A DNA stretch of 64,000 nucleotides. Origin: Vreelandella zhanjiangensis DSM 21076. Lineage in GTDB: Bacteria; Pseudomonadota; Gammaproteobacteria; Pseudomonadales; Halomonadaceae. A model generated the notes under the pieces. The model saw only the letters and a list, made by a program, of their open reading frames with translations, had not been told where the DNA came from and made no database searches. This document shows positions 53,712-62,531 of the stretch, in pieces (position 1 is the stretch's first letter; each line of letters starts with the position of its first letter). The position numbers and the translations under genes are program-made. The stretch covers positions 204,530-268,529 of the forward strand of contig NZ_KB898652.1 of assembly GCF_000377665.1 (NCBI RefSeq), given 5' to 3'.

Positions 53712-54890
53712 CTAGGCCTTTAACAGCTTATCCATCCGCACTAACGCGGCGTCCAGCTGGGACGCCGTGGTACCAAAGTTAAGTCGCAAAAAGCCGGGGC
53801 AGCCAAACGCTGCCCCGTCAGACAGCGCAACCCCCGCCTGCTCCTTGAGCGTTTGATAGGGCGTGTCGCCCAACCCCGCCTCGCGCATATCCAACCAGGC
53901 TAAATAGGTGGCTTCCGGTTTGCTTAACGTCACCCCCGGCCAGCCTGCAACGTGTGCTTCAAGCGTCGCGCGATGCTGACGCAGCACTTCCAGCAGCGCT
54001 TGGCGCCAGGGCTCTCCTTCGCGATAAGCCGCCTCAGCCGCCACCAGTCCCAAAACGTTCACATCAGGCAGTAGCCCTTTGCAGGCAGCGGCAAACCGCT
54101 TGCGCACTTCAGGGTCAGGGATCACCGCACAGGCGCTGGTTAAACCTGCCAAGTTAAAGGTTTTAGATGGCGCCCATAGGGTAATCGTACGCTTGGCGAG
54201 CTCAGGAAACATGGCCGCCAGCGGGCGATGCCGGGCATCTTTGTCCAGCAGCAAGTCACAGTGAAGCTCGTCCGAGACCACCCACAAATCGTGCTGTTCA
54301 ACCAGCTTTGCCAGCGGCGCCAGCTCTTCATGGCGCCAGACACGCCCTGTCGGGTTATGCGGATGGCACCAGAGCAACAGGCGCGTCTTGGGCGTAATGG
54401 CCGCTTCTATAGCGGCCATATCCAACTGCCACGACTCGCCAGGGCCTTTAGGTTCGGTCAACATTGCTTGCTGGGGTAGCCGGCCAGTGCGCTCGGCTAC
54501 CGCCAGGAAAGGTGGGTAAATAGGCGTCATCGTCAATACGCCATCGCCTGGCTGGGTTAACGCGAGCGTCGCGAAATGTAGCGCCGGCACCACCCCCGGC
54601 AGCCACTTCTGCCACTCAGGTTGGATAGTCCAGTCGTAGTGCGAAGCACTCCACTGACACAGCGTTTCTGTTAACGTAGCGGGCACTTCACCATAGCCAT
54701 AAACACCGTGGGCAACCCGGTTCTGGAGTGCTTCAATAACCGCCGGCGGCGAGCGAAAATCCATATCGGCGACCCACAGCGGCAGCACCTCACCACTGTA
54801 ACGGTGCCATTTTTGTGACGAGAAGCCGCCTTCGGGGTGGCGTCGCTCGATTGGCGTGGCAAAATCAAAGGCCATACAGGTCTCACTCAT
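53712..54890 (-). CDS. PatB/MalY-family PLP C-S lyase or aminotransferase
   Basis: The 392-residue fold-type I PLP enzyme resembles MalY/PatB cystathionine beta-lyase. It has WVADMDFRSPPAVIEAL near the N-terminus, TPIYPPF, HNPTGRVW, VVSDELHCDLL, and the PLP lysine in LWAPSKTFNLAGLTSA. Such enzymes cleave cystathionine or related thioethers to pyruvate, ammonia and thiols. The start is uncertain (ATG 54890 or 54875). It is nearly back-to-back with the plus-strand gene at 54913, so the promoters overlap. Confidence 0.87.
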   Translation of the reverse strand: MSETCMAFDFATPIERRHPEGGFSSQKWHRYSGEVLPLWVADMDFRSPPAVIEALQNRVAHGVYGYGEVPATLTETLCQWSASHYDWTIQPEWQKWLPGVVPALHFATLALTQPGDGVLTMTPIYPPFLAVAERTGRLPQQAMLTEPKGPGESWQLDMAAIEAAITPKTRLLLWCHPHNPTGRVWRHEELAPLAKLVEQHDLWVVSDELHCDLLLDKDARHRPLAAMFPELAKRTITLWAPSKTFNLAGLTSACAVIPDPEVRKRFAAACKGLLPDVNVLGLVAAEAAYREGEPWRQALLEVLRQHRATLEAHVAGWPGVTLSKPEATYLAWLDMREAGLGDTPYQTLKEQAGVALSDGAAFGCPGFLRLNFGTTASQLDAALVRMDKLLKA

Positions 54891-54912
54891 TGATAAAGGA
54901 TTGGTAACGAGC

Positions 54913-55344
54913 ATGCCGCAAGATGACTTTTATACCAAGGTGCGCGCAGGATTACCGGCACTATTGCGGCAGTGGCAAGCGCTTGGTCAAGCCGATGCTG
55001 ATCAGTTAGCGCTCATCCTGGCGGAAACCGCTCGGGTTGCCAAACTGGGCACGCCGGACACGACGCCCGATGGGGCGATGCTTAAATACTGGAGCCAGAC
55101 TCTGGAGGGCGACATTCCGCTTTGGGCACCGCGTACCGCGGTATTTTTACTCAATCAAATGCCTGCCAAACCCATGCCTCAAAGTGATGCAGAAGCCTGC
55201 GCCTGGGCGTATTGCTGGCTGCGCAACCGTACGTTCAGCACTTTAGAGGACGCTCATACTGCGCTTCCCGCTCACCTTCAAGAGCCGCTAAAAAGCGCTT
55301 TGGAAGCTGCCTGGCGCGACCAGCAGGGGCTGCGCCTAGTATAA
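54913..55344 (+). CDS. Conserved small protein of unknown function
   Basis: This 143-residue cytoplasmic protein (MPQDDFYTKVRAGLPALLRQ) is predicted to be mainly helical. It has repeated tryptophans (LKYWSQTLEGDIPLWAPRT, ACAWAYCWLRNR) and no recognisable catalytic motif or membrane helix. The ATG at 54913 is used; an upstream in-frame start would overlap the divergent gene. I do not recognise the family. It is followed by a convergent HNH gene with 11 bp between. Confidence 0.65.
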   Translation: MPQDDFYTKVRAGLPALLRQWQALGQADADQLALILAETARVAKLGTPDTTPDGAMLKYWSQTLEGDIPLWAPRTAVFLLNQMPAKPMPQSDAEACAWAYCWLRNRTFSTLEDAHTALPAHLQEPLKSALEAAWRDQQGLRLV

Positions 55345-55355
55345 AAATGGAAACA

Positions 55356-55709
55356 TCAGCGCTTGGGCCGACGGGATTTGGGCTTGAAGCCTGCTGGCTT
55401 GTTGGAAAGCCATTCGACGAAATGGCGTACCTCTTCACTCGCCAGCAGCGCCTCGCGGCTGGCAAACTGATCGGCCAGCTCGCGCTCGCTATAGAGTCTG
55501 TGAATATGCCGATGGCAGGCGTGGCAGAGCCATAAAATGGCGGTCAGCCGCTCTTCGCGCGAGTAGCGCTTTCGGTAGCGCGGTTTGTTGTGCAGCGCTC
55601 GTGGAATCAGGTGGTGCTTGGTCAACGATGCAGCGCGCGTGCAAAGCTCGCACCGCTCGGGCCTTGGCGGGGGCGAAAGCGTATGTCCTGGTGGGGAAGC
55701 AACATCCAC
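55356..55709 (-). CDS. Small HNH-motif nuclease
   Basis: This 117-residue protein has an HNH core: CELCTR near residue 20, LTKHHLIPRALH, and a C-terminal CHACHRHIHRLYSERE that supplies a Zn ribbon and the second His. It begins at a GTG and is basic throughout (C-terminal KSRRPKR). Such stand-alone HNH proteins are widespread, with unclear roles ranging from repair to restriction-like. No phage, restriction or toxin neighbour is seen. It is convergent with the gene before it. Confidence 0.8.
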   Translation of the reverse strand: MDVASPPGHTLSPPPRPERCELCTRAASLTKHHLIPRALHNKPRYRKRYSREERLTAILWLCHACHRHIHRLYSERELADQFASREALLASEEVRHFVEWLSNKPAGFKPKSRRPKR

Positions 55710-55786
55710 GACGACTCTGCTCTCCTGGGTTGGGTGGCTGCAAAATAACTCAAACAGTATTTAATCAATTATAAGGATAGTCATTT

Positions 55787-56611
55787 ATGCTGGAAGTTCC
55801 GATTAGCTGGCAGCTTGCCAAGGGCATGGTTTCTGTCGCTATGGTGCTGGGCCTGGGAGTAGTGGCAGTACGGGTAAGCCCACGGGTGGCGGGGCTTTTG
55901 GCGGGCTATCCGCTGGGCACGGCACTGGCGCTTTTCTTTATCGGCCTGGAGATCTCGCCGCTGTTCGCCGCCGAAAGCGCTGTGCATACGCTGGCCGGTT
56001 TTACCGCCACCATGGCGCTGGGGGCGGGCTACTGGCTATGCGGGCGCAAGCCCGGGTTACGGGGGCTTTTGGCCGGCACCACTGGTGGCTTTATCGCCTG
56101 GTTTTGCGTCAGCCTGGTACTGGCTCAGTTCGATTTCACACGGCTGACGGGTACGCTGGTAACGCTTTGCGCCATTGTGCTGTTCAGTTGGCTCTTCCGA
56201 CGTATACCGGACAGCGTCGCCACCACGCGGGCGCCTTTCTCGTGGGGTGCGCTGTGTGTACGTGCCCTGCTGGCCACGCTTATCGTGTTCGCGATCACCA
56301 CGCTTGCTCACTGGGTGCCGTCCGCCTGGGCGGGAACGCTGGCGGCCTTTCCGATCACCATGCTGCCTTTCCTGCTGATTCTACATTTGAGCCAAGGGCC
56401 TGCACCGACTGCCACGGTCATCAAGCACTACCCTATGGGTCTCGGCTCGCTGCTGTGCTACGCCCTATGCGTATCCTTCACCTATGAAAGCTGGGGACTT
56501 GCCCTGGGTACGCTGGCAGGCTTTAGCGTAGCGACGCTATGGCTTATTGGCTGGATGCAGGGGCAGCGCTGGTGGGCATCTAGGCGTGAGACACAGGGCC
56601 AAGCCACTTGA
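55787..56611 (+). CDS. Multi-spanning membrane protein with duplicated halves
   Basis: The 274-residue inner-membrane protein has about eight to ten predicted helices. Two halves seem related: AGLLAGYPLGTALALFFIGLE (residues 30-50 area) aligns with AGTLAAFPITMLPFLLILHL (residues about 185-204), each after a helix ending in a polar residue and each followed by a similar helix-Ala-Thr stretch. Inverted or parallel repeats of this kind are typical of secondary transporters. I cannot assign a known family or substrate. It is divergent from the HNH gene and ahead of a thioesterase. Confidence 0.75.
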   Translation: MLEVPISWQLAKGMVSVAMVLGLGVVAVRVSPRVAGLLAGYPLGTALALFFIGLEISPLFAAESAVHTLAGFTATMALGAGYWLCGRKPGLRGLLAGTTGGFIAWFCVSLVLAQFDFTRLTGTLVTLCAIVLFSWLFRRIPDSVATTRAPFSWGALCVRALLATLIVFAITTLAHWVPSAWAGTLAAFPITMLPFLLILHLSQGPAPTATVIKHYPMGLGSLLCYALCVSFTYESWGLALGTLAGFSVATLWLIGWMQGQRWWASRRETQGQAT

Positions 56612-56665
56612 CCAAGCGCTTGCTAGGGGCAATCCTGAAGGCTGACCAATAACAAGGCGACCACT

Positions 56666-57067
56666 ATGTTCACCCGCACGATTGAGCCTGCTTTTTATGA
56701 TACCGATGCGCTAGGCCATATTAATAATACGCGCCTGCCCGCCTGGTTTGAGCTGGCCCGCAATGATCTGTTCAAGCTTTTTACGCCGGATCTGGATCCT
56801 AAACAGTGGCGCTTGATTATGGCGCGCATGGAAATCGACTACCGTGCTGAACTGTTTTACGGTCATGACATCGAATTACGCACCTACTTGACGCGTTTGG
56901 GTAATAGCTCATTCACGGTAACTCAGGAAGCTCGCCAGCACGGTACGTTGACTAATCTCGGCCATACCGTGATGGTACAGTACGATCATCAGGCTAAGTG
57001 CGCCGTGCCTATTGAAGGCAAGCTGCGCGACGCCTTGTCAGCCCATTTACAAGATGCGCCCGCCTGA
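56666..57067 (+). CDS. Hotdog-fold acyl-CoA thioesterase (YbgC/4HBT family)
   Basis: This 133-residue protein is a single 4HBT hotdog domain. It has the catalytic-type start (FYDTDALGHINNTRLPAWFELAR, with D and H/N), MARMEIDYRAELFYGHDIELRTYL in the middle, and VMVQYDHQAKCAVPI at the end. It hydrolyses some acyl-CoA or acyl-ACP; the actual substrate is not predictable. It opens a compact run of plus-strand genes (thioesterase, unknown, DUF501, LOG), each separated by 35-50 bp or less. Confidence 0.88.
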   Translation: MFTRTIEPAFYDTDALGHINNTRLPAWFELARNDLFKLFTPDLDPKQWRLIMARMEIDYRAELFYGHDIELRTYLTRLGNSSFTVTQEARQHGTLTNLGHTVMVQYDHQAKCAVPIEGKLRDALSAHLQDAPA

Positions 57068-57105
57068 CGCACTGCCCCGCTGGACGGGGCTACCAGGAGC
57101 ACAGC

Positions 57106-57408
57106 ATGGCCATTCGCTATAATCTCTGGCTAGACCCGGACAATACCGCGCAGCATCGCGCTGTCGAAGCGGATCTTGAACACTATTTCATGGAACGCTT
57201 TGCGGACTATCCGCATATCCGCTTGTTCGGGGCTGACCCTTACGATTATGATGCCCCGTTTAATCGCCTTTATGACGTGCTGATGGCACGAGCCGCCGAG
57301 TATTGCGAGCGGACATGGTGCTATGTAGCGTCCCCTGAGCAGCTGAATCGCTGCTTTTTCCGTGCTGTTGGCCGCTCCAATAAATTTGTTCAAGACGACC
57401 GTTCCTGA
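57106..57408 (+). CDS. Small conserved protein of unknown function
   Basis: This 100-residue acidic, aromatic-rich cytoplasmic protein (MAIRYNLWLDPDNTAQHRAV, then DPYDYDAPFNRLYDVLMARA) has no motif I can name. It has a ribosome-binding site CAGGAG and lies between the thioesterase and DUF501 genes. The gap to DUF501 is 12 bp, so the two are likely co-translated. The two cysteines (CERTWC) are spaced CX4C. Confidence 0.72.
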   Translation: MAIRYNLWLDPDNTAQHRAVEADLEHYFMERFADYPHIRLFGADPYDYDAPFNRLYDVLMARAAEYCERTWCYVASPEQLNRCFFRAVGRSNKFVQDDRS

Positions 57409-57420
57409 GAGACCAACCTG

Positions 57421-57942
57421 ATGGTGATTCGCACCAACCTAGCGCCCGATGAGCGCCAGCTAGCTATTATTACCCAGCAGCTAGGCCGCGCACCGCGCGG
57501 TATCGAAGCCGTCGCCGCGACCGATAGCCAAGGAACACCGCTGGTGCTGCGTATGGCGCCTATCGTGGATGACAAGCCCTTTCCTACGCTGTACTGGCTA
57601 TGTTCTGACGTGCTGAAAGTGGAGATTTCCCGCATTGAAGCCGTAGGGGTTATCAAATCACTCGAACAGCGCTTGCAGGATGAGCCTGCCTTTCTGGAAA
57701 GCTACCAGCAAAGCCACCGCGACTACGTCAAAGCCCGCTGGGACTATATGAGTGACGCCCAGCGTGCCGAGGTTACCCGGCTGGGTTACACCGACGTGCT
57801 TACCGAACGCGGCATTGGCGGTATCAGCAACTGGCAGCAGGTGCGCTGCCTGCACACCCAGTACGCCCATCATCTATGTGGCGACAACGTTATTGGCCAG
57901 TGGATGGACGAGCACCATCAGATCGATCGTTTTATCCTGTAA
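57421..57942 (+). CDS. DUF501 domain protein
   Basis: The 173-residue protein matches DUF501: QLGRAPRGIEAVAATDSQGTP, then PFPTLYWLCSDVLKVEISRIEA, the most conserved block. The C-terminal half ends with the HTQYAHHLCGDNVIGQWMDEH segment. The function is unknown; actinobacterial members sit near enolase. It is cytoplasmic, with no membrane segment. It follows the 100-residue gene by 12 bp and precedes a LOG-family gene by 35 bp. Confidence 0.85.
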   Translation: MVIRTNLAPDERQLAIITQQLGRAPRGIEAVAATDSQGTPLVLRMAPIVDDKPFPTLYWLCSDVLKVEISRIEAVGVIKSLEQRLQDEPAFLESYQQSHRDYVKARWDYMSDAQRAEVTRLGYTDVLTERGIGGISNWQQVRCLHTQYAHHLCGDNVIGQWMDEHHQIDRFIL

Positions 57943-57977
57943 AGCGCCATTCAATATTCGTTTAAGGAACCCGATTA

Positions 57978-58520
57978 ATGTCCCGTATTTGCGTTTATCT
58001 TGGTTCGCGTGAAGGCAGCCGTCCGATTTTTCGTCAAGCCGCCCAGGCACTGGGGACAGCACTGGCCGAGCGAGGCCATACGCTGGTCTATGGTGGTGCG
58101 CGGATCGGCCTGATGGGTGAGCTTGCCAATGCAGCGCTAGAAGCCGGGGGGAGCGTTATCGGCGTGATGCCGGATCATCTGGTGGAGCGTGAGCAGGCCC
58201 ACTTTGGGCTTACCGAGCTTATCCGCGTTGCCAATATGCATGAGCGTAAAGCCACCATGGCGGCTAACGCCGATGCGTTTATCGCCATGCCGGGCGGCAT
58301 TGGAACGTTTGAAGAGCTGTTTGAAATCTGGACGTGGGGCTATCTGGGCCTGCATGAAAAGCCCATGGGCCTGCTAAATATCGATGATTTTTATGGGCCG
58401 CTTTTAACATTTTTGGACAGCACCGTAGCCAACGGCTTTTTAGCCCAGACAACGCGTGACATGCTGCAGGATGCGCAAACCGCACAAGCGCTACTCAGTG
58501 CACTGGATATACGCCTATAG
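57978..58520 (+). CDS. LOG-family (TIGR00730) phosphoribohydrolase-like protein
   Basis: LOG proteins cleave nucleoside 5'-monophosphate ribosides, as cytokinin-activating enzymes do in plants and some bacteria. The 180-residue protein has the Rossmann start VYLGSREGSRPIFRQAA, the MHERKATMA loop and the signature PGGIGTFEELFEIWTW. The substrate in bacteria is often AMP-like or unknown. It closes the compact run and is convergent with the exonuclease gene. Length and motifs are regular. Confidence 0.92.
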   Translation: MSRICVYLGSREGSRPIFRQAAQALGTALAERGHTLVYGGARIGLMGELANAALEAGGSVIGVMPDHLVEREQAHFGLTELIRVANMHERKATMAANADAFIAMPGGIGTFEELFEIWTWGYLGLHEKPMGLLNIDDFYGPLLTFLDSTVANGFLAQTTRDMLQDAQTAQALLSALDIRL

Positions 58521-58547
58521 GCTTTTATAAACCTGCTTGAAACAGCG

Positions 58548-59063
58548 TTAGCGCTCTGTCAGCAGGCGGGTACGCTGGTAGGTAAGCTGTAACAGGCGGG
58601 CGTCTTCACCGGCGCGATGGCGATTAATATCGCGCTCGGCAATCATGCTCTCTTTGGTATGGCTCCAAAGGGCTTGTTGCTCTTCGCTTAGCAAAATCCG
58701 CAGCGCTTCAAGTCGAAAGCGTGGCAGCATGCCGGCATGATGAAAAAGCAGCGACAGCCAGGTGTTATCGTACCCCCAACTGTCGCTATAAGCCTTACCC
58801 AAACGGCTTAGCTCATCGTTAAGCCATTGGGCGACTTGCTGTACAGGATGCCCCTCTGCGAGCAGACGATCACGCGAGATCCCGTGCAAAAGCTCAGCTT
58901 TTGGGTCCCAGTGGGTCCACTCTTCCAGCGGCTGAATAAGAAACGCGCAGCAGCTTCCGTCAGCACGCGCGATACCGACTTCTATCGGATAACTGCCACG
59001 CCCGAATCCGGACGCTTCAATATCTAGTACGGTAGGTAGCGTCTCGGACACTGACTTCCTCAT
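58548..59063 (-). CDS. DEDDh 3'-5' exonuclease-like protein
   Basis: This 171-residue stand-alone exonuclease domain has DIEASGFG near residue 14 (D-x-E), ELLHGISRDRL, YDNTWLSLLFHHAG for the third acidic residue, and HRAGEDARLLQL for the histidine/aspartate pair. The set is that of DnaQ-like DEDDh nucleases. Whether it acts on DNA or on RNA is open. It is divergent from nothing nearby; the Sel1 protein gene lies upstream on the same strand. Confidence 0.87.
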   Translation of the reverse strand: MRKSVSETLPTVLDIEASGFGRGSYPIEVGIARADGSCCAFLIQPLEEWTHWDPKAELLHGISRDRLLAEGHPVQQVAQWLNDELSRLGKAYSDSWGYDNTWLSLLFHHAGMLPRFRLEALRILLSEEQQALWSHTKESMIAERDINRHRAGEDARLLQLTYQRTRLLTER

Positions 59064-59098
59064 TCAATCATTACGCATAGTGATCGCTCAACGGCCCC

Positions 59099-59593
59099 TT
59101 ACGCGACGGCGGCATCGTTAAGCGGCTGACGATCCGCCAGGCGCTGCCAATAAGCGGCCTGCCCGGCGTCTACGGCTAAGCCTAGCTCACCCAACCGGTA
59201 GGCACAGGCTAACCGCTCAGCGGCCAGGTAATGTCCCGCCTGGGCGGCGCGGGCATACCAGGTTACCGCATAGTCTTCACGACGCGGATACTGCGCACAG
59301 CCATGCTCGTAGATTTGCGCTACCTGAAACTGCGACTTTACGTCGCCAGACTGAGCGGCTTCTACGACATAACGCGCGCCCCGCGCTTTATCCTGCGGCG
59401 AAAGGCTGCTATGAAACAGCATATGGCCGTAAACGGATAGCGCATCCGGATGTCCTGCATCAGCGCAGCGCTTGAACAGTCGCATGGTAAGGCGCTGTGT
59501 ACGCTTGGAACGCGGAAGCAACCAACGGTTTTGAAAAAGCCGTTCGGCTAAGCGAAATTCTAATCGAGTAAACAAAGATGATGCCTGCGGCAT
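59099..59593 (-). CDS. Sel1-repeat/TPR-like protein
   Basis: This 164-residue helical protein contains Sel1-type repeats (residues about 40-150: GHPDALSVYGHMLF, GDVKSQFQVAQIYEHGCAQY, GHYLAAERLACAYRLGELGLAVD), each about 36 residues. These scaffolds mediate protein-protein contacts. The ATG at 59593 follows GGGTGG; an upstream GTG at 59638 is possible. There is no clear signal peptide. The nearest function is not inferable from neighbours. Confidence 0.78.
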   Translation of the reverse strand: MPQASSLFTRLEFRLAERLFQNRWLLPRSKRTQRLTMRLFKRCADAGHPDALSVYGHMLFHSSLSPQDKARGARYVVEAAQSGDVKSQFQVAQIYEHGCAQYPRREDYAVTWYARAAQAGHYLAAERLACAYRLGELGLAVDAGQAAYWQRLADRQPLNDAAVA

Positions 59594-59843
59594 GGCAAAC
59601 CACCCTGCCAATTTGTTGAGACCTTGATTAGCGATCACTACATCATTTGACTGCCAACCAAACGAGAAACCGGCCTTTAGCCGGTCGATGGGCTGGCAAG
59701 CATACGCCTGCCTTTGCGACGACTCAACCCCATTGATTTGCTGCTTTTAAATTGCCTCGCTAACATGCCTGTCACACATCACCATTCATCATGATAATAA
59801 ACGCCTATTTGGCGGCAATTTTCGCCTTAGCGAGGAGATAAAA

Positions 59844-60875
59844 ATGCAAACGCGCCCACTTGGCAGAACGGGAATTGAGGTCAGTCGCCTCTGCCTAGGT
59901 ACGATGACGTTTGGCGAGCAAAACAGCGAAGCAGAGGCTCACGAACAGCTGGATCGCGCTGTCGCTTTCGGTATCAACTTTATCGATACCGCTGAAATGT
60001 ACCCTGTGCCACCCAAGGCGGAGACCCAGGGCTTAACCGAAACGTATATCGGCAGCTGGCTGAAACAGCGTGGTGCACGCGATGACGTCATCATTGCGAC
60101 CAAGGCAGTGGGCCCGGGCCCTGAGCATATCCGGGGCGGCCCGCGCATGACGCGCGAGCATATTCATCAGGCAATCGACGATAGCCTTAAGCGTTTACAG
60201 ACAGACTATGTCGACCTTTATCAGCTGCACTGGCCGGATCGCAACACCAATTTTTTCGGCAAGCTGGGCTACACCCATCAGGACCAAGAAGATGCCACAC
60301 CGCTTGAAGAGACGCTTTCTGCGCTTAAAGAGCTGGTCGACGCTGGCAAGGTACGATCGATTGGCCTGTCCAACGATACGCCGTGGGGCGTGATGCGCTC
60401 GCTTTATCTGGCTGAGAAAATGAATTTGCCACGCGTGGCATCAGTACAAAACCCCTACAACCTGCTTAACCGTTCGTTTGAAGTCGGCTTGGCGGAAATC
60501 GCCCACCGCGAAGATGTTGGCTTATTGGCCTACTCGCCGCTGGGCTTTGGCGTGCTCTCCGGCAAGTACCTGAACGGTGCTTGGCCTGAAAAAGGTCGCC
60601 TGACGCTTTATGAGCGCTTTAAGCGCTATACCTCGCCCGAAGCAGAAGCAGCCACACAAGCGTACGTTGATTTGGCCCGCGAGCACGATCTCGACCCGGC
60701 CCAGATGGCGCTGTCATTCATCAACTCACGCAGCTTCCTGACCAGTAATATCATTGGTGCAACTACCCTTGACCAGCTGGAAAGCAATCTGGCCAGTGAG
60801 AGCCTCAAGCTTGACGACGAAGTGCTGGATGCCATCGACGATATCCACCGCCGGATGCCCAACCCCTGCCCTTGA
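59844..60875 (+). CDS. tas: NADP(H)-dependent aldo-keto reductase, Tas type
   Basis: This 343-residue AKR is closest in layout to E. coli Tas. It has RPLGRTGIEVSRLCLGTMTFGEQ, catalytic D/Y in FIDTAEMYPVPPKAETQG, Lys in IIATKAVGPG, and His in YQLHWPDRNTNFFGKLGY, with the AKR C-terminal NRSFEVGLAEIA and SNIIGATTLDQLESNL segments. It reduces aldehydes or ketones with NADPH; the physiological substrate is unknown. A 19-bp tandem duplication spans its stop codon (60870-60907). A GAGGAG site precedes the ATG. Confidence 0.92.
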   Translation: MQTRPLGRTGIEVSRLCLGTMTFGEQNSEAEAHEQLDRAVAFGINFIDTAEMYPVPPKAETQGLTETYIGSWLKQRGARDDVIIATKAVGPGPEHIRGGPRMTREHIHQAIDDSLKRLQTDYVDLYQLHWPDRNTNFFGKLGYTHQDQEDATPLEETLSALKELVDAGKVRSIGLSNDTPWGVMRSLYLAEKMNLPRVASVQNPYNLLNRSFEVGLAEIAHREDVGLLAYSPLGFGVLSGKYLNGAWPEKGRLTLYERFKRYTSPEAEAATQAYVDLAREHDLDPAQMALSFINSRSFLTSNIIGATTLDQLESNLASESLKLDDEVLDAIDDIHRRMPNPCP

Positions 60876-60907
60876 GCCTTGGATAAGTCCTTGAACCTTG
60901 GATAAGT
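60870..60907 (+). repeat. 19-bp tandem duplication across the tas stop codon
   Basis: CCTTGAGCCTTGGATAAGT (60870-60888) is followed at once by CCTTGAACCTTGGATAAGT (60889-60907), one base different. The first copy includes the stop TGA at 60873-60875. Confidence 0.9.
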
Positions 60908-61011
60908 ATAGTGACGCTATGAAGGCGATAGCCTCGGCCAACGCCGAGGCTTGATATACTAGTGGCCATACATTTGTTATTAGATTTTTGCATCGGCTGA
61001 AGGAGCTCACC

Positions 61012-61791
61012 TTGCTAAGCGTTATTTCGCCAGCCAAGACGCTGGATTTTGAAACGCCCTCTACGACTAAGCGCGTTACGCAGCCCGACTTTCTCAACGA
61101 AAGCCAATCGCTGATTGATATTCTGCGTGATTACTCACCCCAGCAGATCAGCGCGCTGATGGGTATCAGCGATAAGCTGGCTGGCCTCAATGCGGCCCGC
61201 TTTGCTGAGTGGGAGCCGCCATTTTCGCTTGAGAATGCGAAACCCGCCGCCCAGGCGTTTCAGGGCGATGTTTACACCGGGCTGGAAGCTGAAACGTTCA
61301 GCGATGCGGATAACCGTTTTGCTCAGCAGCATCTGCGCATTCTCTCAGGCCTGTATGGCTTGCTGAGACCGCTGGATCTGATCCAGGCTTACCGATTGGA
61401 GATGGGTACCAAACTGCCTAACCAGGCAGGCAAGGATTTATACGCCTACTGGAAGCCTACCCTCACTAAAGCGCTTGATGACGCTATTACACAAAGCGGC
61501 TCTAAGGCCTTGGTCAACCTGGCCTCCAACGAATACTTTAAAGCGGTAGATGCCAAGCAGCTTGATGCGCGCATTATTACACCGGTGTTTAAAGATGAGA
61601 AAAACGGCACGTTTAAAATCATCAGCTTTTACGCCAAAAAAGCACGCGGGTTGATGAGCGCCTGGATCATTAACCAGAAAATTAATGACCCTGACGAGCT
61701 TAAAGGCTTTAACGTTGCAGGCTATCGCTTTGATGCTGCCTCTTCTGAAGGCGATACGCTCGTCTTTACCCGCAAAGAAGCCGATCGCTAA
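61012..61791 (+). CDS. yaaA: Peroxide stress protein YaaA
   Basis: YaaA (DUF328) limits intracellular iron and DNA damage under peroxide stress. The 259-residue protein follows the E. coli pattern closely: [82 protein letters not shown], then [18 protein letters not shown]. The start is TTG at 61012 with a perfect AAGGAG site, giving the family N-terminus. It may be under OxyR control, but no site was identified. Confidence 0.95.
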   Translation: MLSVISPAKTLDFETPSTTKRVTQPDFLNESQSLIDILRDYSPQQISALMGISDKLAGLNAARFAEWEPPFSLENAKPAAQAFQGDVYTGLEAETFSDADNRFAQQHLRILSGLYGLLRPLDLIQAYRLEMGTKLPNQAGKDLYAYWKPTLTKALDDAITQSGSKALVNLASNEYFKAVDAKQLDARIITPVFKDEKNGTFKIISFYAKKARGLMSAWIINQKINDPDELKGFNVAGYRFDAASSEGDTLVFTRKEADR

Positions 61792-61809
61792 ACGAAAGCT
61801 GACCTTTAG

Positions 61810-62385
61810 CTAAAAAAATGTGACGACGCGCGAGGAACGGGGCTTTAGAAGGCGCTGATGCACGTCCTTAAACAGTGCGTTATCACAGCGGTGAAGCCAC
61901 TCGTAGGCCACCATATCCGACGTCACAGCGATTGCACCGTGGGCACAGGCACGCTCGCGGGCAAGGCGCGCTTCATCACGGCGGCGGCTGGCCGTTGCTT
62001 CGCTTAGCCAATATACGTTATAGCCTGCCTCAAGCAGTCCAAGTGCGCTCTGAAGCACGCAGATGTGGGCTTCCGTCCCACAGATCACTACTTGCTGCAC
62101 TGACTGGGCCTTTAACGTCTGGGCGAATTCGGGCTCTTCCATCGCGCTGAAATGGTGCTTTTGCCAAACCTGGTGCTCACCCAACTCGCTTAATAAGCCA
62201 GACGCCGTCCCCCCCAACTTTTCAGGATACTGTTCGGTAAGCCATACAGGCACGTCTAACGCTTCGGCTACTTTTGCAAGCCAGGCGGCTTCTTCAATTA
62301 CTTTTACGCCATCATCAATAACGGGCAGTAAGCCTGCTTGAAAATCGACCATTAGTAATAGGCTACGATCTCGTTGTAGGCGCAC
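61810..62385 (-). CDS. Isochorismatase-like cysteine hydrolase
   Basis: The 191-residue protein has the family triad: Asp in LLLMVDFQ, Lys in VWQKHHFSAM, and the nucleophile Cys in VVICGTEAHICVLQSALG. These enzymes hydrolyse amides or vinyl ethers (e.g., isochorismate, nicotinamide, or N-carbamoyl compounds); this short form is usually annotated YcaC-like with an unknown substrate. It is convergent with yaaA, 18 bp away. The promoter lies in the divergent gap before the Tim44-like gene. Confidence 0.88.
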   Translation of the reverse strand: MRLQRDRSLLLMVDFQAGLLPVIDDGVKVIEEAAWLAKVAEALDVPVWLTEQYPEKLGGTASGLLSELGEHQVWQKHHFSAMEEPEFAQTLKAQSVQQVVICGTEAHICVLQSALGLLEAGYNVYWLSEATASRRRDEARLARERACAHGAIAVTSDMVAYEWLHRCDNALFKDVHQRLLKPRSSRVVTFF

Positions 62386-62531
62386 GCTTCCCCCTTATTC
62401 TTTGTGTTTATTAGTGCTATTAAGATAGCCCATTCTAACCGCCCAGGCGCTAAACTAGCCGTTCAATACTTTCTACACGCTCAGTACGTTGAGCTTAGGT
62501 TCTTGATGGCTTTTAATCATTGGAGATTGCC

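Noticed and set aside
59665..59695. Terminator in the gap before tas
   Set aside because: AACCGGC/GCCGGT is a hairpin but lies in a divergent gap with no transcript clearly ending there and no T-run.
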